From the NCBI GenBank assembly GCA_010094025.1, contig ML991883.1:1-55247 (forward strand): DNA of 55,247 nt, read 5' to 3'. The notes under the pieces were generated by a model. The model was given only the letters and a program-made list of their open reading frames with translations. It ran no database searches and was not told where the DNA came from. Shown here piece after piece: positions 8,886 through 19,715 of the stretch. The stretch is from Viridothelium virens. Taxonomy: Eukaryota > Ascomycota > Dothideomycetes > Trypetheliales > Trypetheliaceae. The stretch's first letter is position 1. Each line of letters opens with the position of its first letter. A program made the translations under genes and the position numbers.

Positions 8886-11800
8886 TCAACCACTGCAGCT
8901 GCACTGCCCACCATTGGCATCACTCTGGAACCACTCCACTTCGTTCGCCCCGGGCCCGTCATTGAAGGACTCGAAGAAATTGACATTGATCGGTAAACAT
9001 GTCTCTGCGTCGGTGTTACAGCAGAAGTTGCCGTTGATGCAGTAACAACCACCTCCACCCCACGTCGCCCAACCACCTTCATCGTTCTTAGCTTCTCCGC
9101 GTGAGTGTGGTGTGCCACCCGGTGCGAAGAGCTCGAAGAGCGTGCTGTTGGAGCCGCAGGTGAAGATGTCGGAATGTGCGTTGCCATCGCTGCCGGCGCA
9201 GGTCTGATCCGGCGGGGAATATGCACTTCCAGTCTCCCTTGGCGACGTGCTCGAACAAGAAGAGGGCAGGGTTGGAGTTGCTGGCGTGGACGATGTTGAC
9301 GACGTTGTGGGTGGCGCGGTGGAGCTTGTGCTAGTCGTTGATGCAGGCTGCAGGGTCGACACTGTGATGCTGCTGGGCACTTCGCAAACCAGGTAGCTGG
9401 TACTGGAGGTTCCCGTAACAGTGGCGAAGTCGGCTTGGACCGAGCCGTCGCAGAGACACATTGTTGCCACGGTTGGCTGCAGCGTGTATGCGCTTGTGGT
9501 CACACCGATTTCGCTTGTAACGGTATAGACGCATGACGAGGGATTAATAGAAGCTTGAGTCGTTCCGGCCATAGATCCGCTGGAGCTGGAAGTGGACTGC
9601 GATGAGCTGGATGAAGAGGTTGTCCCGCTTCCACTCGAAGAGCCAGTGGTTGACGAGCTAAGAGAAGATTGGCTCCCAGTCGAGGAGCTCTGGCTACCGC
9701 TGGTGGAACTGGTCGAGCCTCCAGTGCTGCTCGAGCTGCTAGAGACATAGGAAGCGCAAGGATTGGCATATCCGACATTTCTTTGCTGTATGGTGCCCGG
9801 TGGAGGAGTGGTGTTCGGGAGCCAGAAGTCTTGGAAGGTGATCAATTGATCTTCAACCCACAGTCTCCAGCGACCCACCTGAAGGCCGGGAGAATTCGCG
9901 GGGGTATTAGCGGAGGTGAGCCAATACTGGAAGGGATCGACTTCCAATATAGCTCGGCCTGCAGTACCTGGCTGAGCCGTGGATGATTGTTTGTCCGTTC
10001 GAGTGTAACCTAGCACTTCTTGTTTCGAATTCTCGCCGGGGATGATTCCCGCAACCTGGTTAAGCAGGGAGTTGGCACGGTCCTGATAACGCAAATTGGT
10101 TGTAATTCCCTTTTCATCCTTATCCCATTGAGTGGCGAATGGAGTGAGAACGTAGACCTTGGGAGCATAAATAGCGTTGAGGGGCCCGGGGTTATCGTCT
10201 GTTCCCACAAGACCCGTGAGAGATTGACAGTTCGCCGTGCCATCGCGCAGAGCAGGGAACACATTACCGAACTGTGTGTCGCTTGTCGGGTTCCAGTCTT
10301 TGTCAATGAACATGGGGACCTCCCAGATATGAGAGATAAATACACCCTTTTCAGATGAGACGATGACAGACGTGCATCCGTAGATACCATTGACACCTGC
10401 TGCTTCATGTCCGAAAAGAGGGTAATTGAAAAACTGGCCAGAGACATCTCCTACTTGGCTGACCCAGGCGGGTGTTAACGTCCTAACGTAATTTGCGTAA
10501 GGCGGGCTGACGTCTTGAAGCGCCCGCTTAGCCAAACCATTGCTCGATGACCTTCCAACTAGTGGTGACCCATCATAGCCCACTGGGTCGCTAAAGAAGC
10601 TCCTCTTAGAAGGCGCCGCTTCCTTTGTGCTCGCCTCAGAAATTGTGCGTTTGACTATGGTGGTGATCGTCTTGATCCCGTATGAACCACTCATGTCTCT
10701 CTTGGAGGGAGCAGCTTCCGGGGTTGGATCAGTATTGCCGGAGCTTGCAACTACGCCATAGCTACCGGATGGCAGAGTATCTGTAGTGCTTGTAGAGATC
10801 GAGGCACAGTTCTCAGTCGTAGCCATAACACCCATGCTGGCACCGCTAAGAGGCCCTCCACCCATAGGGCATGAGTCACCGCAGGTATCAGATGCACATG
10901 GGGTTTGATCCGCACTCGATGACGAAGTAGAGACGGTGGTTGTCGTGCCCGTAACATCACATCCGGTAGTCGTCACTGTAGTTGATGGCGAGCACGTTTG
11001 AGTGGTAATCGTGGAACTACCCACGGTGGTAACAGTAGGAGAGCAAAGCACGGTGACATCGAGAGCCGTCTGTGTAGTTGTACAAGAAGATTCTGATGAG
11101 CTAGATGAGCTGGACGAGCTTGATGAGGAATCAGAATTGGATGAGCTAGAATTGTTGTCGTCGTCCGTAAGATCCTCATTTTCAGATGTAAGGTCTTCCA
11201 AGGTATCGTCAATACCGTCCACATCATCGGAGTTAATTTTGTCTGTGATGTCATCCAGATCCTCGTCGATGCAGGACAATTTGTTAATAACATCTCCGAT
11301 TGCGCCAAGCAAGCCTCTCTTCTTCTTGGAACCACATCCTGACGACGAAGAGTCACCGCCAAGATCAGAGATGAGATCTTCAATTTCACTCTTGACAGGT
11401 TTAATCTTGTTCAATGTATCGTCCTTGAGGGGGTCCGGGTTTTTCTTCCACGAATTGATGAAACCAATCAAGCCGACAATTTCAGAAGAGACTGAGGACA
11501 CACTTGAAGTCGCCTGCTGACTTGCGATAGTCGTCGTGACTGGTGGGAGAGTGATAGGCGAAGAGTATGAACCTCCAGAAATGATAGGAACGGGGTAGAT
11601 TTGCCCATTAGAGCTGCTCGATGAAGTGGAGATGGAGGGAGCCCCGAAAGTAACACTAGATGTGACACTAGGAGCAGTAGCATTTGTGCTGCTTTCACTG
11701 GAGCTTCCGCTGGAACTCCCGCTAGAACTTCCGCTCGTGCTGCCGCTCGTGCTGCCGCTGCTGCTGCCGCTTCCGCTGGTACTGCCGATGGCCGTACTAT

Positions 11801-12455
11801 TAGCTGAAGATGAAGCGCCAGCTGTAGTTGAACTAGAGCTTGATGAGGAGCCAGTATTCGGTAGTGTGGTAGAGTTAGAGTTGGTTGAGCTGTGAGCTGT
11901 AGTCTGAGCTGTAGTCTGAGCTGAAGAGACTGAGCTGTTGGAAGTAGAGTGAGATGAGATGCTCGATGATGAAGAGCCCGAGGAATGAGTGTTTTGAGCT
12001 GTAGTATTATGGGATGTAACTAGCGTCGAAGTGGCCGCGTTGCTCGAAGTAGTGCTATTAAAGCTTGATGTTGAAGATGAATGGCTTGAATGAGTGCTTG
12101 AAAGAACAGAGGTTGGAGAGCTGTATCCGGCGACAATGACGACAGAACTGCTCTGTTCAACTGCAGTAATGGCCGAGCTGTCCGGGAAGGTATAGATCGC
12201 CTCCGTAGCTTGGGCACTGTTTGTCGTCTGAAAACTGATGGTCGAGTTTGAGCCAACGACGATGCCACTGCCGCTGGGAAGTATGGATACAGATTTTCCG
12301 TCGTACGTTGCTGCCGTGGAATAAGGAAGAGTAATATTGGATGTGACTGTGCCCGACGGGCCTACAATGACAGCTGCAGATGTGTAATGAGTGACAGAAG
12401 ATAGAATAAACAAGGCCTTACCGGCCGAAGCGGTCCAGCCGCCAATTTTCTGCAT
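8886..12455 (-). CDS. Large secreted Ser/Thr-rich protein with CNF-like Cys/His domain and Cys-rich C-terminus
   Basis: One open frame of 1189 residues. A weak signal peptide lies at 13-27 (KALFILSSVTHYTSA). Residues about 30-480 are extremely Ser/Thr-rich with SGSSSGS and poly-Ser tracts, consistent with a heavily O-glycosylated stalk. A folded Ser-flanked segment at about 330-430 contains KKKRG. A globular domain spans about 660-900 and contains GIYGCTSVIV (Cys694), FISHIWEVP (His709) and YAPKVYVLTPFATQW. A second Ser-rich linker follows, then a Cys-rich end with GGGGCYCINGNFCCN. The Cys-to-His spacing of 15 equals that of the catalytic pair in CNF-type Rho deamidases (Cys866/His881 in CNF1). 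The relation is inferred from the motif and spacing only. It is likely a cell-surface or secreted effector-like protein. A 48-base in-frame intron-like segment overlaps the signal peptide, and a possible 5' UTR intron lies just upstream. Confidence 0.8.
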   Translation of the reverse strand: MQKIGGWTASAGKALFILSSVTHYTSAAVIVGPSGTVTSNITLPYSTAATYDGKSVSILPSGSGIVVGSNSTISFQTTNSAQATEAIYTFPDSSAITAVEQSSSVVIVAGYSSPTSVLSSTHSSHSSSTSSFNSTTSSNAATSTLVTSHNTTAQNTHSSGSSSSSISSHSTSNSSVSSAQTTAQTTAHSSTNSNSTTLPNTGSSSSSSSTTAGASSSANSTAIGSTSGSGSSSGSTSGSTSGSSSGSSSGSSSESSTNATAPSVTSSVTFGAPSISTSSSSSNGQIYPVPIISGGSYSSPITLPPVTTTIASQQATSSVSSVSSEIVGLIGFINSWKKNPDPLKDDTLNKIKPVKSEIEDLISDLGGDSSSSGCGSKKKRGLLGAIGDVINKLSCIDEDLDDITDKINSDDVDGIDDTLEDLTSENEDLTDDDNNSSSSNSDSSSSSSSSSSSSESSCTTTQTALDVTVLCSPTVTTVGSSTITTQTCSPSTTVTTTGCDVTGTTTTVSTSSSSADQTPCASDTCGDSCPMGGGPLSGASMGVMATTENCASISTSTTDTLPSGSYGVVASSGNTDPTPEAAPSKRDMSGSYGIKTITTIVKRTISEASTKEAAPSKRSFFSDPVGYDGSPLVGRSSSNGLAKRALQDVSPPYANYVRTLTPAWVSQVGDVSGQFFNYPLFGHEAAGVNGIYGCTSVIVSSEKGVFISHIWEVPMFIDKDWNPTSDTQFGNVFPALRDGTANCQSLTGLVGTDDNPGPLNAIYAPKVYVLTPFATQWDKDEKGITTNLRYQDRANSLLNQVAGIIPGENSKQEVLGYTRTDKQSSTAQPGTAGRAILEVDPFQYWLTSANTPANSPGLQVGRWRLWVEDQLITFQDFWLPNTTPPPGTIQQRNVGYANPCASYVSSSSSSTGGSTSSTSGSQSSSTGSQSSLSSSTTGSSSGSGTTSSSSSSQSTSSSSGSMAGTTQASINPSSCVYTVTSEIGVTTSAYTLQPTVATMCLCDGSVQADFATVTGTSSTSYLVCEVPSSITVSTLQPASTTSTSSTAPPTTSSTSSTPATPTLPSSCSSTSPRETGSAYSPPDQTCAGSDGNAHSDIFTCGSNSTLFELFAPGGTPHSRGEAKNDEGGWATWGGGGCYCINGNFCCNTDAETCLPINVNFFESFNDGPGANEVEWFQSDANGGQCSCSG

Positions 12456-15130
12456 GTTAACGACTGATATGGAACAAAGAAATTTTTGTGAGGGTTTCGA
12501 AACATAATAAATACTGGGAGTTTACAAACCTTTCAACAGTTTCCACGCGAGCCTGAACCTCTGGCCAGCAATCTTCTCGAGCGGCTAACCTATCGGACGG
12601 CGGCCTGACATGAGGATCGCCGTTTCGCTTGCAGCCTTGCACAAGCGATGGACCCTACATCGGACGTAAAAGGCATTAGTATACTCTATTTAGCCCCCGC
12701 TAGGTTCAGTCCCGCTGAATCCTTTACGATTGATGAGAAGTTCGCCCAGATTACGGTAGCTAGGTGGCACCGTGGGTCCGCGTAGCATCGTGGCAGAGCT
12801 GTCCCTGTAATTTTAGGCTCCGAGCGAGCAGGTCTGTGTCCTACGCCATCGTAAAGTCTCCAAGTCTTCTGTATTTTTTCCTCTATCATCATTCAAATCG
12901 CAGGGCGTTTGAAGGACAGATCGCAAGAGTTCCTGAAATTTAGTTCACATGCAGGATCAACTATAACCACGATTGTCCAGTGCGATCAGCCGAAGTCGGA
13001 GAATGCCAACCTGAGATTTGCAGTATATAGGTATCTAAGGCCCGGTGCCTGATGCGGCTCATCTGGCGAGATGACGGGTGGCCGGCTCCTCAGCCATAAG
13101 CAAGACGCGAGAGAAAGGGGACCAACATTCCATTATGGTAGTGCATCGAAGTAGGGGTCAACACTGGGTATGTCTAAATTAGGTTGGGGTGGAGATTAAG
13201 CTGAGCGTGATGCGGTCATTCAGTTGGTTACACGTGATCTATGCTCATCCTTCCAAGAGATACCTTAGGGACTGATGTTTCACCATATATCCTTCTAGCT
13301 AGGCCAGGGACCATTCGGCCCCCGGATCTGCGCTTCATTCTACTAGGCACCGTAAGGTATTCTTTATGCAAGCACTGAAGGCTCCTTTCAGATTCCGGTC
13401 AACGTTGTCTTAATTAGCCACTCACTCTTGTTGCATCCTTTTCTTTCCTTTTCTTCGTGCTACTGTACTGTACCAACAACGAGCGTGACGTAGTCCACAG
13501 CCCAACATTAGCAAGATATCCTACGTGATCGAGCTCAAGGGTCCTACGTAAAGATGACCCGGCATTGCCGTGGATTCGGATCTAATCCTCAAGGATTTGA
13601 AGATGAAGAGTTTGTCTGGATAAGACGTATCACGAAGTTTCATACTAAGCTCACTATTGCATCATGTTCATGACAAGACTTGGAAGCGCCTTGAGAAAAA
13701 ATGCTTGCTTATGTCGGCGTGGTCCTGATGTTCTGCCGCTCGTGCGTCTCGTCCCGTAGAGCCTCACGTTCCGTCAACCCTTGTGAGACTCTCGGCTCAG
13801 TGCTGCGAACTGCGTTTGGATCACCAGCCAATGGAGTCCAATGCGAGATGAAGTTCTGGTTTTCTGGTTGACTATGTTGATCATCCAGGCGCCAAGGAAG
13901 CGGTGGAAGCCGTTGCGGCTGAACTTACGTACTTCGTAACTGCGGCTTTTCGGTGCTCTCGATTGAAGTATCCTATTTCAATGCATGAAACTTACTTCGC
14001 GTTGGAGTGACTATGTATCGGGATGGCCGCTCGGCTTCTTGAGGAAGGTCGCATTGACTTCTAGTAGACAGCTCAAGCAAAGTTCTGATTTTCAGTTTGC
14101 AGCCTCGTTCTTCAGGAGGCCTGTGCAATTCCATGCAAACATCATACACCAGCACGGTCGCAATTGTAAATCATTGACTTGTCGCCCTACTCACTGCCGA
14201 CGAGGAAAGACCTCGTTATTCTCACCAGTGGCAGCGATCGCTACTGTGGCTGATACATGTTCCATCGTTCTCTTTTTGGTGACACTGGTGATGACGTGGG
14301 CAAAGTAATCACCAAATGGGATGTCGCGCTGAAATTTTTTACGGCCTACAATGCAAGGTCGCTCACCATCCAGCTCACATAATTTCTTCCCATAATCACA
14401 TCAACTCGTCTACCGTCGTAGAGTCAATAAAAATGGACTAGATTTTGGTCGCGCCCTTGAATGTTACCTTATGTCCGATCATCTGATCAAGGCTTGGTGG
14501 ATCAAAACATTCCACCGACCTCCATCCCTCCCTCTTATTCCCCGAAGCGAACGTACATCGGACCTGCAAAGATCGAGGGACTTGGCCCTTAATAAAGGCA
14601 TGAAAAGGTCGTAAAGTCAAGATGTATAAAGTGCGTTGGGATGTTTCTACACTTTAAACTTTACTCTCCACAATCTCATCGCTGAGGAGTCCACCATACC
14701 TCTCTTGTGGCGATTGGCGTTCAAGAATAACTGAAACTATTAGTACGCTTCCCAGACATACAGCTGTAGGAAACTGCTATCATCTCCTCAAGATTGACTC
14801 TACATAGTGGGTCTCCAATGCAGCATTTACTACCAAAATCGACGACCAAGGTAAGAAAAGCCATCCCGGGATAGAACAGACAAAATCTAAGAAGACATAG
14901 GGTCCAGAAAGAGTTTCCCGTGAAACTCGACTGAAGTCATTGGGGGACCGAGATCCTGTGGAGTTCTGCTGAGCCGTTATCCAAGGCCAAACTGCGCGCC
15001 TTGCTCTTGGCTGCTGTCCCAACCACGGCATCAAGATCAATGCTCGTCCACACTCTTTGTAGGCTTTCTCTGGACTCTTTACAGAAACAATCAATAATCT
15101 TTCATACAAAATGGCTCACACCCCAATTCC
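12456..15130. other. Gene-free intergenic region, 2.7 kb
   Basis: No coding region is supported; the open frames here are short, lack recognisable protein sequence and have no good splice partners. The left end is the promoter and 5' leader of the Ser-rich secreted gene: on the minus strand, GTTTGT at about 12530 and TATCAG at about 12464 could bound a 5' UTR intron. The right end is the 3' flank of the conserved unknown gene. Confidence 0.5.
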
Positions 15131-16549
15131 TCAACGCATCCGTACGATCAACTTTCCTTTGGCCCCAGTCGTCAATGTAGCTCCTGTCCCTGCGATCCTG
15201 CCCTGACTTGCCACAAACAAAGCCAAATAGATATGCTTGATGACTTCTGGCCAACAAAATACTGTCACGGTCCCCAGCTCATCGCGAATTGTATTCTCAT
15301 TGGCGTATTTGTCGTGCTCTCGGAAAAAGGTGATATTCCATCCCAAGCGTCCATCCTTCCCGTGGTCCTGCAGCCATTGCCAAAACTCTAACTGCACTTT
15401 GGCAGACCACGCTGATGTATTCACCGTCCATTTCGCGCGTTCATACGGACCAAGTTCTCGAACTTGTTCCACTGGTTGATATGCGGTCGCTAGACTGGAG
15501 AGGGTCCCAAGGTGTTTGAGCGTCGTAGCTTCTTCGGTGAATTGCGAAGGTATGCCCCTTGATGTTCCGGTTGGCGTATTCTCGACGAAGATATTGTATG
15601 GTTGAACTCGGAAATCGATTGGGGCCTGCTCTGATTGTCTCGCAGACTGGATTCGAGATGTGGGCCGGATAGCCTGTTCATCATCGGGACCGGCCTTGGA
15701 TTCGATCTTGCTATCAGACGTGGTTGAAGAGTCTTGTTGGAGTTGTTGCTGCTGCTCCTCAGTCTCTCCCAGGGATTGAGCTTCTTCCGGAGCTACCTCC
15801 CGGTTTTCGGCCATATTGACTTCGACTTGACTAAGTGGCTTCCTGGAGAAGATGTGCCCCTTGTCATATAATTCGGGAGCATGGGAATCGTTCTCAGCTA
15901 TATATTGGGAGATTAGGTTCGATGGCAAACTTTCATGATCTTGCTCTGATTGTGGACTGCAGCAAACTGAAGTTTGTTCTATTCTTCCTTTCGATGACTC
16001 TCTATGGTCCTTCTTTGTTCCATCTGAAACTCCGATGAACGCAACCCCAAGATTATTTCCCTCACGAATGGCCATGTAGGGAGTTTGGTGATTGCATACA
16101 TTTGTTTCGTTATTGTGTGGACGCCTTTCATTGTCTGGGTATCTTTGAGGCGATGACAAACCAGATTGGCCTGAATAAGATACTTTAGAATGGTGCGATT
16201 GATGAACGCCATCGCCTTCAAATTCTGCATGTTCATCCTGTGTGACTGTGTCTGGGTCGTCTCCTAGAAGCTCTTGAAGGGATGATGTCAGTAAGTCTTT
16301 CTGGAGCACAGCCACCGCCAGCTGAGTATCCTCGATGAAATCCGGCGACTGCTGTTGAGTTGCCTCCTGAGTTGGTTCTGGAGGAGCATGCAGCGCACTT
16401 ATATTGGTGGGCAAGAAGGAATCGTCTAAGGGATTTTTTAGAGTGATTAAGTTGACAGACTGGAAGCCTGCATATGCACGCGCTTGAGCCTCATATCGGT
16501 CATCGTCCTTTCTTCCACTTGGGGCTCCAATATGAGCAAGTATCTCCAT
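15131..16549 (-). CDS. Conserved fungal protein of unknown function (probably nuclear)
   Basis: A single exon of 472 residues. The ends look conserved and the middle disordered. The N-terminus (MEILAHIGAPSGRKDDDRY, then AYAGFQ) is a pattern I associate with uncharacterised ascomycete proteins sometimes labelled AT-DNA binding; I cannot verify that label. Residues about 60-350 are low-complexity, acidic and rich in Gln/Ser, with a poly-Gln stretch near 262-270. The last 110 residues are a compact domain: YERAKWTVNTSAWSAKVQLE, FWQWLQDHGKDGRLGWNITF, VFCWPEVIKHIYLALFV. No catalytic motif, signal peptide or membrane helix is evident. It is divergent from eIF3d, with 360 bases between the start codons. 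Confidence 0.8.
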   Translation of the reverse strand: MEILAHIGAPSGRKDDDRYEAQARAYAGFQSVNLITLKNPLDDSFLPTNISALHAPPEPTQEATQQQSPDFIEDTQLAVAVLQKDLLTSSLQELLGDDPDTVTQDEHAEFEGDGVHQSHHSKVSYSGQSGLSSPQRYPDNERRPHNNETNVCNHQTPYMAIREGNNLGVAFIGVSDGTKKDHRESSKGRIEQTSVCCSPQSEQDHESLPSNLISQYIAENDSHAPELYDKGHIFSRKPLSQVEVNMAENREVAPEEAQSLGETEEQQQQLQQDSSTTSDSKIESKAGPDDEQAIRPTSRIQSARQSEQAPIDFRVQPYNIFVENTPTGTSRGIPSQFTEEATTLKHLGTLSSLATAYQPVEQVRELGPYERAKWTVNTSAWSAKVQLEFWQWLQDHGKDGRLGWNITFFREHDKYANENTIRDELGTVTVFCWPEVIKHIYLALFVASQGRIAGTGATLTTGAKGKLIVRMR

Positions 16550-16909
16550 GTCGAGATCGGACCCTAAGTCTTTTTCTGGGAATACTTTGTACCAGTGCCA
16601 TCATAGAGGACACCGCAGTGTGGTTCTCTAGATGATGGCGGGAAACTTGAATTTGAAGCAAGAGCGGTTCCGCAACAGAGCTTCTATGATTTACCGAGTG
16701 AGGAGCAATGTCTTAGCTAAGGGTGGAGATGTGAGCGTGGTGAGGACCGTGAGGTAAGGTAGTGGCTGCCTAGGGTTAGTAGTCTACGCCACTGCACCCA
16801 GATCTCGGCTCCGACGCCATACCCACTTCGCCGATATTCATCCCACCATACAATAATACAATCATTTCTAACGGGAAACCCACTGTGAGACACTGTCTTC
16901 GAGCACAGT
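16550..16909. promoter_or_regulatory. Divergent promoter between the unknown gene and eIF3d
   Basis: A 360-base region between the start codons of a minus-strand gene (16549) and eIF3d (16910) must contain both promoters. No TATA box or repeated element is obvious. Confidence 0.5.
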
Positions 16910-18681
16910 ATGGCTCCAATTTCTCTTGAATCTATCGTCGGCGCACTGCCAACCACAGACTCATGGGGTCCAACTACCTCCACCGAGACCACACTTAATG
17001 GCGTACCGTACGCCCCATTCTCAAAAGCAGACAAGCTTGGACGCATGGCGGATTGGACTGAAGGAAAGGATAGAGACAGGGCTGGGCGAACGCAATACAA
17101 TCGCAATTATCGAGGTAGATAAACTTACAAGAAAACGGTACAAGTTGAAAAATTAACAATATCATCGCAGACCAGCAAGCCTACGGAGCGGGAGTACCAA
17201 ATCTCTTTGACGTTGAGAAGAATACCGACGAAGCAACTTTTTCCGTAGTCGACAATACACGCACCGTCCGATCCCGAGGCTTTGGCCGCGGAGGTGGAAC
17301 CGTCTTCAGAGGTCGTGGCCAACGCGGAGGTACCGCTCAACGTGGTGCTCGTGGCGCATTCCAACGAGTTCAAGGCAGAGGAGCACAACAGCAATACGAC
17401 TCAAGGAGTGGGCGCGGGGGAAGAGGCGGGAGGCGGTTTGGATGGAGAGATGACAAGCCTCAGCGGAATCGAGATGCTTCTGTCAACGTCAAGCCCGAAT
17501 GGACGATGCTTGAGGAAATTGACTTCAACCGTCTCTTGAAGCTTAATCTGGAGACAAGTGACGGCGAGGACCTCGACAGCTACGGCTTCCTTTACTACTA
17601 CGACCGACAATATGATAAGCAGCCCGGAGCTAAGACTTCCGAAAAGAAGCTTACGGTAGTCGAACGAGCAGCCTACAACGTCACAACTTCCCACGATCCC
17701 ATCATTAACGAGCTCGCTGAAAAAGACGAAGCCACCATCTTCACTACGGACAATATTCTCTCCATGCTTATGTGCTCTCCCCGATCAGTCTACTCATGGG
17801 ATCTCGTCATTCTCCGTCAGGGCAACAAAGTCTTCATCGACAAACGCGAAGGCTCCGCCCTCGACATGGTCACCGTCAACGAAAATGCTGCTGACGCTCC
17901 TCTTGAAACCTCGGAAGGCAACAAAGATTCGATGAACAGCCCGGGCTCCCTCATGCTCGAAGCGACCCACATTAATAATGTCTTCCCCATCCAAGTCGTG
18001 ACCGAATCCGAGTCCGCCAAGCGCGAGATGCCCAACGAGCATCCCTTCTACAACCCTTCGGAAGAGACCGATCCACCCGCCTCCAAAGCCTACAAGTACC
18101 GCCGCTTCGACCTCTCCCTCGAGCGCGACGAGGAGCCGCTGCACCTCATCGTGCGCACCGAGCTCGACGCTATGGTGAAGAACAACATCTCAGGCGAGGA
18201 CCAATTCCTAACCATCAAGGCGCTGAACGAGTTCGACCCGAAGGCACAGGGGAGTGGCGGCGCGCTCGACTGGCGTGCTAAGCTTGGGTCACAGCGTGGC
18301 GCGGTGGTGGCAACCGAGATGAAGAATAACAGCTGCAAGCTTGCGCGATGGACGACACAGTCGATTCTGGCCAAGGCTGACCAGATGAAGCTGGGGTTCG
18401 TGAGCCGGGCGAATCCTAAGGATAATAATCACCATGTCGTCCTGGGGGTGCTGGGCTACAAGCCGAGAGAGTTTGCTGCACAAATGAACCTAAATCTGGC
18501 CAATGGATGGGGAATCGTGCGGACGATGGCGGACATGTTACTGAGTCGAGGGGAGGGAAAATATGTCCTGGTGAAGGATCCAAATAAGCCGGTGTTGAGG
18601 CTGTACGACGTCCCACTGAATACCTTTGAGGAAGAAGTTGAGGATGGATTACCGGTGCAGGAGGAGGCGGACGAGGAGTAG
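16910..18681 (+). CDS. Translation initiation factor eIF3 subunit D
   Basis: Two exons, 16910-17114 and 17171-18681, are joined by a 56-base phase-1 intron (GTAGAT donor, TCGCAG acceptor); the product is 571 residues, normal for fungal eIF3d. The N-terminus ([27 protein letters not shown]) is the family's conserved start and includes the short segment that contacts the eIF3 core. Residues about 105-157 are an RGG/RG-rich stretch, likely an RNA-binding linker. After [18 protein letters not shown] comes the cap-binding-type globular domain, with [42 protein letters not shown] and [16 protein letters not shown]. The C-terminus is acidic. eIF3d sits at the mRNA exit side of the 40S subunit; in animals it also binds caps of selected mRNAs. 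S. cerevisiae lacks it; S. pombe has it as Moe1. Confidence 0.95.
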
Positions 18682-19715
18682 AGGGAAATAGGTTAAATAG
18701 ACTAGTGTGGAAAGAGAGGACAAGTCTAAAAATGACCTCTCATGACTCAAGCTCGGCCGAGTACGAGATTTCTAAAACAGCAAGCACTGTCATTAAACGA
18801 TAGCAAAAGCTTCAGCTCTATGAAAGCAGTAGCTGAAGCTTTGAATTGAATACATCCCCAGCTATGTTCGCCATCGTTTGATTGTGCAGCTCCATTTTCC
18901 TGAAAGTCTCCAACGGAAGTTAATCGAACTGAGTGAACGGTTGAGAATCATGTTTCCGCTCTTCCGAAAGCTACAATAGAATCCTACTCGTTATTGACCT
19001 CCGGGTTAGTCCAGTGGCAAGCCAGGACGTGATATTCCGGGCCACGTATCGGCCAATCTTGCATTACTGGAGACTGTGTAAGCATAGGATGCAGCAGACC
19101 TGGAACAATGGGCAAAGGCCGCAAGGGATCTGATATGCACGATGCGGCGTCCTAAGTGCCCACGATCGTTGTTTGACCGCCGGCCTAATGATGAAAAGAG
19201 GGTTGCTTAGTTAGTATAGGTGTGAAGTGCTTAGCGCGCAGGAGACATATGGACTGGAGAGAAGAATGGCACCTAGTATGGAGTGGAGCCTCACCAGTAC
19301 GGATGAATAGCAGTATTGAAATATTTTGGGCGTGAATGTCACAAGAACGAGTAACAGAGACGAATATAGTATGTAATGAATGCGTAGATATTATGAAATA
19401 CTCATCTCTGAGCGATCGCTAATCACAAGCCTTCTCCAATGAGGGCATAAAGGAGCGTAGGAAAAGATCCAAGTCTGACATTCCAAAAGTAGTTCAAAGG
19501 AACGGACATCAGCAGCACCGATAGCTGCATCGTCAGCATCGAAATCGTAGACACCAGTCTTCTCGAGTCATGTCATCGAGAGAAGCCTCCACCACTGACC
19601 CGCATTATTCGTATCCCTTTGCATGAGAACAGCAGTAGCTCCGGCACTTCCCCAGCCAACCACCACCCTTCTCATTAGCCGCCTTCCCAAGGCCCGTATT
19701 ACTCCAGCTCGATAC
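18682..19715. other. Intergenic region between eIF3d and the MFS transporter
   Basis: This is the convergent 3' flank of eIF3d (+) and the MFS gene (-). Near 18800-18845 an imperfect inverted repeat, AAGCTTCAGCT...AGCTGAAGCTT, could fold as a hairpin in the eIF3d 3' region. No coding region is supported up to 19715. Confidence 0.45.
18808..18842 (+). repeat. Inverted repeat / potential hairpin downstream of eIF3d
   Basis: AAAGCTTCAGCT (18808-18819) is followed after a short loop by AGCTGAAGCTTT (18831-18842). These are perfect 12-base complements, lying about 130 bases after the eIF3d stop codon. In RNA this would make a stable stem-loop in, or just beyond, the 3' UTR. Function unknown. Confidence 0.6.

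Noticed and set aside
10880-11400. Plus-strand frame opposite the Ser-rich gene encoding Glu/Leu-rich repeats
   Set aside because: It is the complement of poly-Ser codons in the minus-strand gene and has no independent support.
19000-19060. tRNA-like A box (TAGTCCAGTGG)
   Set aside because: No B box of the GGTTCGANTCC type follows and no cloverleaf can be drawn; a chance match.
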